This document shows positions 57,701-64,000 of a DNA stretch of 64,000 bases, in pieces (within the stretch, counting starts at the first letter, position 1; each line of letters begins with the position of its first letter). This stretch comes from Acheta domesticus. Its lineage: Eukaryota; Arthropoda; Insecta; Orthoptera; Gryllidae. The stretch lies in the NCBI GenBank assembly GCA_031308135.1, contig JAHLJT010000631.1:266338948-266402947 (forward strand). Reading direction: 5' to 3'. The notes beneath the pieces were generated by a model. It saw only the letters and a list, made by a program, of their open reading frames with translations, did no database searches and was not told where the DNA came from. A program made the position numbers and the translations under genes.

Positions 57701-60700
57701 AAAGGTTTGAAATTTGCCATCATGTTACTCCAAATTACGAGAAAACGACAAATATTTCAAAAACGTTTACCTGAACTAATTTAAAGTTATAATGAGAAAC
57801 AGATTACATTATAAAAACTTCCAGCTTCACTATTGAAGGTGAAGTACATATTCAGAAAAAATAGAACTTTGCAATTTTCCCAATTCCAGAGTTTTTAATG
57901 AAATTTAAACCCATTTCATAGTATTTAAAGAATATTTCTATATTTGAAACAAAGATCCGCATAATTTTCTTTCAGTAGAAAACATTCAAAATTACTCAAA
58001 ATTACGTGACTACACGAATTTTCAAAATATTTTAAACGACATAAATTAAAGGTTTACTGTTGAAGAACCGTTTTCGTTTTTCTCCAATAATGTTGTTGTA
58101 TGAGGGAGGCAGACATATTTAATCCTTTACAACTTTCGAAAATTCAGAGAATTCAATAAGGGTCGTACTTGCGCCATTTTTATTAGCTTAAATTCCCAAC
58201 CTGAACAAAAATTGAAAGAAAAAAAATGGGCCTTTTTTGAGAAAATTTTGTTGACATTCATGTAAAATATTCCCCACAAATTAAAACCTCCGTTTCATAT
58301 TTCAGTAGTCGTGGCACCAACGAGATCAATCAAAGAAAAAGAAACGTAATTAGAATGATTGGAATTAGGTGTTCGCTTTGTTCACATGGATGGATCGACA
58401 TTTTCCGGAACACCGCTTTTTTGGTAACGGGGGCTCTCAAAACTTGTATCGCTGATTTTACGTGTTAGAAAAAGTAATTTACTACATACATAAACAAGAT
58501 AAACCCAATTTTTTCAGAAATAGGCAACCACAAAACACGTTTTCTAAATAAAAATCGGCACTTTTTGGTTCAACATAGCAGTACGTTCCCCACACTATTA
58601 CGTTCTCATAAACGTAGAGGTATATAAAAACAATGATTCCTGTTTGAATTTATTGTAATTTACATCAACGATAAAAATATTGTAAGTTTCTTTAAATGTG
58701 GCCGTAAGTGGGAATTTACATAACCTTACCTACGACCATGGATAGATTATTTAATAAACTGTATCCATAGTATATAACCACGTGAATAAAAGTTTTGTTG
58801 CAAGATTGTTTTGTAATATTAACAGATAATAAGACATGTTCCTTACCTTTACACAAACAAATTCACGAATTTGTTAAATATACGTTACTAAATGTGATGC
58901 AGCTTCTAAACGAAATAAAGAACAATGGCGTATAATTGACAACTTCTCGATATTGTTATTTTAATGTGACTGAAAGGACAAAAATTGACAATGCTACCAC
59001 AGAAATACATTTTATTTATACATATTTTAAATCTAACATTTAACTACACAGGTTTAATTAGGACAATTTCTTTTAATGAGGTGGTATCTGGGGTACCGAC
59101 CATGTTTCCGTGCTGTATTGTCTGGATATTCAATGTCCATGATTAGATAATTTAATAAAGTTGTAATAAAATTGTGAAAATTTTATCTGTGAAAATTTCA
59201 TTCGTGTATTTCGTCTGTGAATATTTACAGGTGAATTCACATTTTATCTGTCTGGCGAATGGTTAGCGATAAAAATCTATACATCGATGAGACTTTAATA
59301 TCACATCTATTATAAAGACTGAAGATAAGTTCACTTACCTTATAAGGATGCTTTTCTTGTATCTCTCCTCCTCTCCCCAATTTCTCTTAAAAGACAAGTG
59401 TTTGTAAAATATTATTGGGTCTATTCATATTCTGTCTTTAGGTAGAATAACTATGCACGTGACAGATGATAAGTATATCCTAGAATAAGAGTAGTAAAGC
59501 AAATAAAATATTAAAATGTGCCGGAAGTTTGGAGTGGTACAGCCTGCACTGGTATACGTCTAAATCCGCAATGAAATGGATTTGCAATAAACAAAACTCT
59601 CAAGGAAAGTTGTTTTTGCAATTTTTCCGGTCTATGAACTTTCTGATACCCTTTTATGAACGAAATCACCGCTAAGTGGAATTATACTTGAAGTTAAGTC
59701 ACTCTATTATGTAAGTATTTATATTTTGGTTACTATTTTGTAGTTACAATGATCGGAGAATAATTTCATTCTGTATTATTTGGTCGAATATTCATGTTGT
59801 AATTTTAAGAGTCTTTGATTGTAATTTGATTTTGTACGTTACTTAGTAATGTTATGAGTACAGGCAATAGGACCAAAATATCAAGTGAAAACGTCCAAAT
59901 TTTAAAATCTGTTTGATATATCTTGCTTTGGTAATTGATGTTGGGTTGAGATGTATATTTTTCTATTTAATAATGCAAAAGTTCCTCGTACAACGCCAAA
60001 TACCAAATGTAAGTTACGGTATCAGTTTTATAAACAACAGACCACTTTATTTCTGACCTAGTAAGAGATACATATAGTAGTTCAAGAAATTGTAGGAAGA
60101 AGGATTTAAGGGATAGTGAATGGAAGGAAATATGTGAAAAGGACAGAATCCAGATAACATTTACAACATGCAAAGAAATGAAATAGTTTCGTGAAGGTAT
60201 CGAAAATCGAGATTTATTGAATCAGTTTGAGAAAACGTCGATCTTTTATGAAATCTTTAATATAATTTGCGCACGATTTCTTCAAATTATGAATTCACAG
60301 AGACTTTCGTAGACATATTTACACATATCAATTCATATCAATTGAATTCCAGACAGCAGGGAAGAATATTTAATTACTCAGAGGGAGAATAATTCACAAA
60401 AGGATTCACTTCCTTAACTCCTACTTTGTTATGTTGACTATCACTAATTGTATTACCTCACGTCAGTTAGGGTAATAAAATATAAGATATATATTTTTAT
60501 CAATTCCTTGATTTCATTAGCAAGTAGTGGAAATGCTATTAAAAAATTCATGTGTACTGGCCTCATCACGTTTTCGTATCAGTAGATGTTTCTTGAATGT
60601 ACCTTTTGAAAAAAAAATTGCGCTTCTTCTAATTGATTTTAACTTACTTTGATTTACATTCTAAAATACGATAAATTATCATAAATTTAATCAATTGCTT

Positions 60701-62199
60701 TTTAAATCTATATAATACACAAACGATATTAAAAATATTTAATTTGCATAAATATATATTGCTAACATTTTTTACTTAACGATAACATTTATTGAAATAT
60801 TTTTTATTTAATGTTTTAGACGTTAATGAAAGGGTAATGTTTGCATCAGAAACGTCGTGAAACATTTAACAGTTATGACGTCAGTGATATCTGCGCTTGA
60901 AGTAAGAAATATAAATCATAGTATAACTTACTGAAAAATATACAGGTCTACAAAGTAAATATCTAATTACATTTTTACATCTCTCATCAAATTATCATTA
61001 TTATAGTGTACACAAATCGGTAAACAAAATAAAGTCAGTCACTAAAAAGGAACACGTAGTACTCATTTATTTCAAAGATCAATATCAAATTTCCATAAAT
61101 GTAAATAATTCAAATACTCAATATTCAGGCTGGTCCTAAATGGTATGTAACTTTTGGCACAGCATCGAATTGTAAAGGAAAATCTAACGCATGCTGAAAT
61201 CGTTTTTATCTGTCTCACTGTTGAAAAAGAAAGGCATTGTAAGATCCAAAAAGAACACAATTGTGCCCTGAAATACCTAAGGAAACAATGATGCAATTCC
61301 CTGTTGGTTCACTGTACCTGTCTCTATCATAATTCCTTTACACATACAGTTATTTAAAAAATGCATTACAGATAAAGTGCGTATTTTTTTTTCACACGAC
61401 TGTATCGCTTAAGAGCGACTGTAACGAAACGATGTCAAATTTGCGCGATAAAATCTCGCGTGTAACTTCGAACACTGCATTCCACATAGAGCATGCATTG
61501 GGTTTGCGGAAAAAAGAGATAAATAATGTTCACGTCATCTCAGTATTCAATTCCCAATAAATTCGTAACTAAATGAAATATTGTATGGACGTTTCCTCTC
61601 TTAAAACTGGCATCAAATACAACTGAACTGATCGTTACATACTAATTTGAACCACTTATAAGTTATAAATACGTATCGAAGGAAAAGAAAAAAGTCAATA
61701 ATTAACCTAACGTTCTTATTTTAGTAGTGAAAATAAGGGGTGGTGTAAATTATTACTTCTTATTCAAATAAATAAGAGTAAAATATTGCCTGGCAACAGA
61801 TAACTCCATTTAACTTAGTAACGCACATTCTGATAGTATTTTGTTGAAAATTCCTATATCGACCACTATCTTTCTTATTATTAACACACTTAATTATCAC
61901 TTTCCGAGTTTATATTTGTGTTTTGAATCCCAAACTCTGCTATTTATCGTAATTCAGATCATTCAAGCGATTTACGATATATCATGATATTTTTGACATT
62001 TCATCCGAACACACACTCAAATTGAAACACTTTGAGCAAATTTCATTATTCTTACAAAGAACTTCACGTCACTCAAGTTCATGTTCGAACATTATGTACG
62101 GGAAGTTTCAAACTACCCAAAACTTCAAAGACCTCATATCGTGAATGAATGAGAAAATAGTCACCTACACGATGCAATTTCGTATTTTTCTGCACCTGT
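54793..62199. other. Long AT-rich intergenic or intronic stretch
   Basis: About 7 kb without a gene I can support. It has a CTT/ATT microsatellite (56612-56658), a poly-G run (56813-56822), and two frames slightly longer than chance: minus 55890-55630 (86 aa) and plus 56828-57265 (145 aa), neither with a recognisable domain. From about 57300 to 62150 it is strongly AT-rich. It may be 3' flank of the minus-strand gene ending at 62515. Confidence 0.5.
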
Positions 62200-62514
62200 T
62201 CACAGTTGGCTGCCAGGAGCAATCACCGCAAGGAAATGGAAAAGGCGGCCGGGGCCTGGCCGTTGTGACTCTTTCTCAGCTTCTGCCGTGACGAGCGCCC
62301 CCATCGTGTCGGGGGGTGCGATACGCCTTTTGCAAAGCCCGGAGGCCGCCGCCGCAATATCTATAGATTCTCCGCAAACTTCCTCCAACTTATTATTTTT
62401 TTTTCTTCCTCATCTTCTATCGCGCCTTCGCGTCTGCAGTTCGCTTCAAGTTACGAAGCGCCCCGACGTATCGGGCCAACTTCCAGCCAATGGAATCGTC
62501 TGTGTGGGCGGCGT
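62200..62514 (-). other. Probable 3' untranslated region of the terminal exon
   Basis: Directly downstream of the stop codon at 62517-62515 on the minus strand. GC-rich near 62230-62350. No clear AATAAA was found in the first 300 bases, so the transcript end is unknown. Confidence 0.3.
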
Positions 62515-62937
62515 TCAGAGGTCGAGGTGCGCCTCGTAGAGCGCGGAGGCCCCCGCGGCGCTGCCGTTGGCCCTGGCGGGCGGCGGGGGCGGCGGCGGCG
62601 GCGGGGGCGGCGGGGGCGGTCCGCCGTGGGCGTGCGGCGGGGGCGGGGGCAGCGGCTGTCCGTAGACGCGCTGCAGCGTCTGCAGGCTGTTGGAGGAGAC
62701 GGTGCGCTCCAGGATCTCGCCCCAGTACTTCTCGCTGAGGCCCTCGAGGTCGGGGCGATGCGGCACGTGGCAGGCGGCGCCCGCGGGCGGCGGCGGCGGC
62801 AGGCTGCGCGCCCCGGGCGACGCCCCGCCCCCACCGCCCCCGCCCCCGCTGCTCACGCTGCTCGAGCCCCCGCCGCCCCCGCCACGCCCGCCCCCGCAGC
62901 AACGCGACTTGGCCGCCTCGCGGCGCCGGCACAGCAC
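62515..62937 (-). CDS. Terminal coding exon, Gly/Pro-rich C-terminal tail of an unidentified protein
   Basis: On the minus strand a pyrimidine-rich tract and CAG (62940-62938) form a strong splice acceptor. The exon opens in phase 0 with VLCRRREAAKSRCC and stays open to TGA at 62517-62515 (about 140 residues). It holds a basic CRRR...KSRCC start, Gly/Ser runs, PDLEGLSEKYWGEILERTVS and SNSLQTLQRVYGQP as the only complex sequence, two proline runs, and the end YEAHLDL. The basic Cys-rich start looks like the membrane-proximal cytoplasmic part after a transmembrane helix encoded upstream (inference). The ending L-D-L could be a class II PDZ ligand, and the proline runs could bind SH3 or EVH1 domains. 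I do not recognise the family. Earlier exons would lie beyond the window or in the sequence right of 63000. Confidence 0.6.
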   Translation of the reverse strand: MLCRRREAAKSRCCGGGRGGGGGGSSSVSSGGGGGGGGASPGARSLPPPPPAGAACHVPHRPDLEGLSEKYWGEILERTVSSNSLQTLQRVYGQPLPPPPPHAHGGPPPPPPPPPPPPPPARANGSAAGASALYEAHLDL

Positions 62938-63230
62938 CTGCGGACAGAAGCCGAGAGAGGCCTTGTGAATGTAGAAATGAAAAAACACGTACTTTTTTAA
63001 GGAGTCAGCAACAATTCCTTTTTCGTTAGAATACTTGCAGCCCTAAATCATAAATAAATCATATAATTGCCCGTATTAGCAGAAGAAAAAGAAAGGAAAT
63101 AATAATACATTTTGTTTGGTCGCAAATAGGCCGTCTCAGACCACGCAGATATGCACCAGCACTTACAGGAGCCCTGTATCATTTTCATTTCGGTGGTAGT
63201 TGCATGTCAGTTAATAAGCTGAATACGATT
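62938..63230 (-). other. Intron 5' of the terminal exon
   Basis: AT-rich sequence beyond the acceptor, without coding similarity. It fits an intron of the minus-strand gene. Confidence 0.45.
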
Positions 63231-63234
63231 TTTA

Positions 63235-63425
63235 TCCCCGAGGGTTATTAGTCCTGGGGGGATGGAAGATGGTATGATGATGACCATGAAGGGTGAATGA
63301 CTGTGGACAACACATACATGCAGACGTACACAAACACACCCATGCCCAAGGCGGAACTCGAACCCACGATCCTCCGTCCGAGAACGCTACGTCACTACTG
63401 CCTTAGCAATCTCGGTAACCGGCAT
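63235..63425 (-). mobile_element. tRNA-derived SINE
   Basis: On the minus strand an A-box-like TTGCTAAGGCAG (63409-63398) is followed 33 bases later by a good B-box GGTTCGAGTTCC (63364-63353). This is the internal Pol III promoter layout of a tRNA. A non-tRNA tail with GTGTGTTTGTGTACG and CATCATCATACC words follows to about 63235. The sequence does not fold as a true tRNA, so it is a SINE head. It sits in the putative intron. Confidence 0.6.
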
Positions 63426-64000
63426 TGGCAGTACGTATTAATATTATTAAGTCAAGTCCACACTTAAGTTAAAAAACTGGTTTTGGTTAAAATTCATATA
63501 AGTAAAATATTTTCCAGTCCTTTACAATTCCAAAATAAATAACATTCAAAGAATATAACACAGCGCAAAAATCTATTCGCAACACTTAAGACACTTTCTC
63601 ATAACGTGGAAACGTGAACTGCCAAGACGCTTTCTCTCACAAGCAACTCATCACGCAGTCAAAAGGAGGAACTGGATTCTCTTAGACGGGATGCTAAGTT
63701 TCAGAAATCTCGTGAGAAACGAGAGCGTTCATGAAGGAGCGTGAGTGATGGGCTGGGAGCCGAGGAACGACGAGAGCGGCCTGAGCACACGCGTTTTCAC
63801 TTTCTCGCCCTTAGGAAGGTATTCCTGACAAGAGGAGGTTCTGCGCAGGAAACCTAGTTAACTTTTGGGAGAAAAACTCATCTCTGGCCGCTGATAACAA
63901 AAGCAATTAATACATCATGTTGATAAATATAAAAATAAATTCTCTAACACGAGGTGTAGCCAGAATTCATATTTTGTGGGTCCATGATACCGAAAAGTCG
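63426..64000. other. Probable intronic or intergenic DNA
   Basis: No exon, RNA gene or repeat boundary was recognised. Confidence 0.45.

Overview
The window reads as nuclear DNA of an arthropod, most likely an insect. The evidence is the transposon content (CR1-like, Jockey, RTE and Penelope-type reverse transcriptases, hAT- and pogo/Tigger-like DNA elements, a tRNA-derived SINE), intron-type sequence around one probable exon, AT-rich intergenic DNA and many long micro- and minisatellites. No bacterial, organellar or viral gene organisation is visible. I cannot name the species.

Layout. Positions 1-16.5 kb hold a chain of long GC-rich minisatellites (18, 10, 22, 15 and 11 bp units). They are separated by AT-rich DNA, a Tigger-like relic (6.39-7.27 kb), a hAT-type non-autonomous element with an 8-bp target duplication (8.65-9.40 kb) and a decayed Jockey element (11.6-13.2 kb, minus). 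Positions 17.05-22.2 kb hold a nearly complete CR1-type non-LTR retrotransposon on the minus strand. It has a 2A-like motif, a coiled coil, a 9-bp coding minisatellite, an SGNH esterase, endonuclease and reverse transcriptase, and it ends in a GATA/TATC run. Positions 23-37 kb are AT-rich and carry a compound microsatellite, an RTE fragment, inverted-repeat elements, a likely solo LTR with a 4-bp target duplication, and a decayed intronless copy of a multicopy arthropod gene family.

Positions 37.1-51.25 kb are the most unusual part. Two arrays of a 686-bp repeat lie in opposite orientation around a 5.3-kb spacer. Each 686-bp unit is a tetramer of related ~171-bp monomers that all begin TTAATTACT. 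The spacer holds a Jockey fragment joined to a Penelope-like fragment, whose frame runs into a helix-turn-helix-like segment. Positions 51.3-62 kb are AT-rich with two short TIR elements. At 62.5-62.94 kb is the only convincing host coding sequence: a terminal exon on the minus strand encoding a Gly/Pro-rich, probably cytoplasmic tail. A SINE follows at 63.2-63.4 kb.

How it works together: no host pathway or operon can be read here. What can be read is repeat biology: a CR1 element whose ORF1 and ORF2 lie in one phase separated by a single UGA, inverted higher-order satellite arrays, and G/C-skewed minisatellites whose strand polarity flips between 8 and 10.5 kb.
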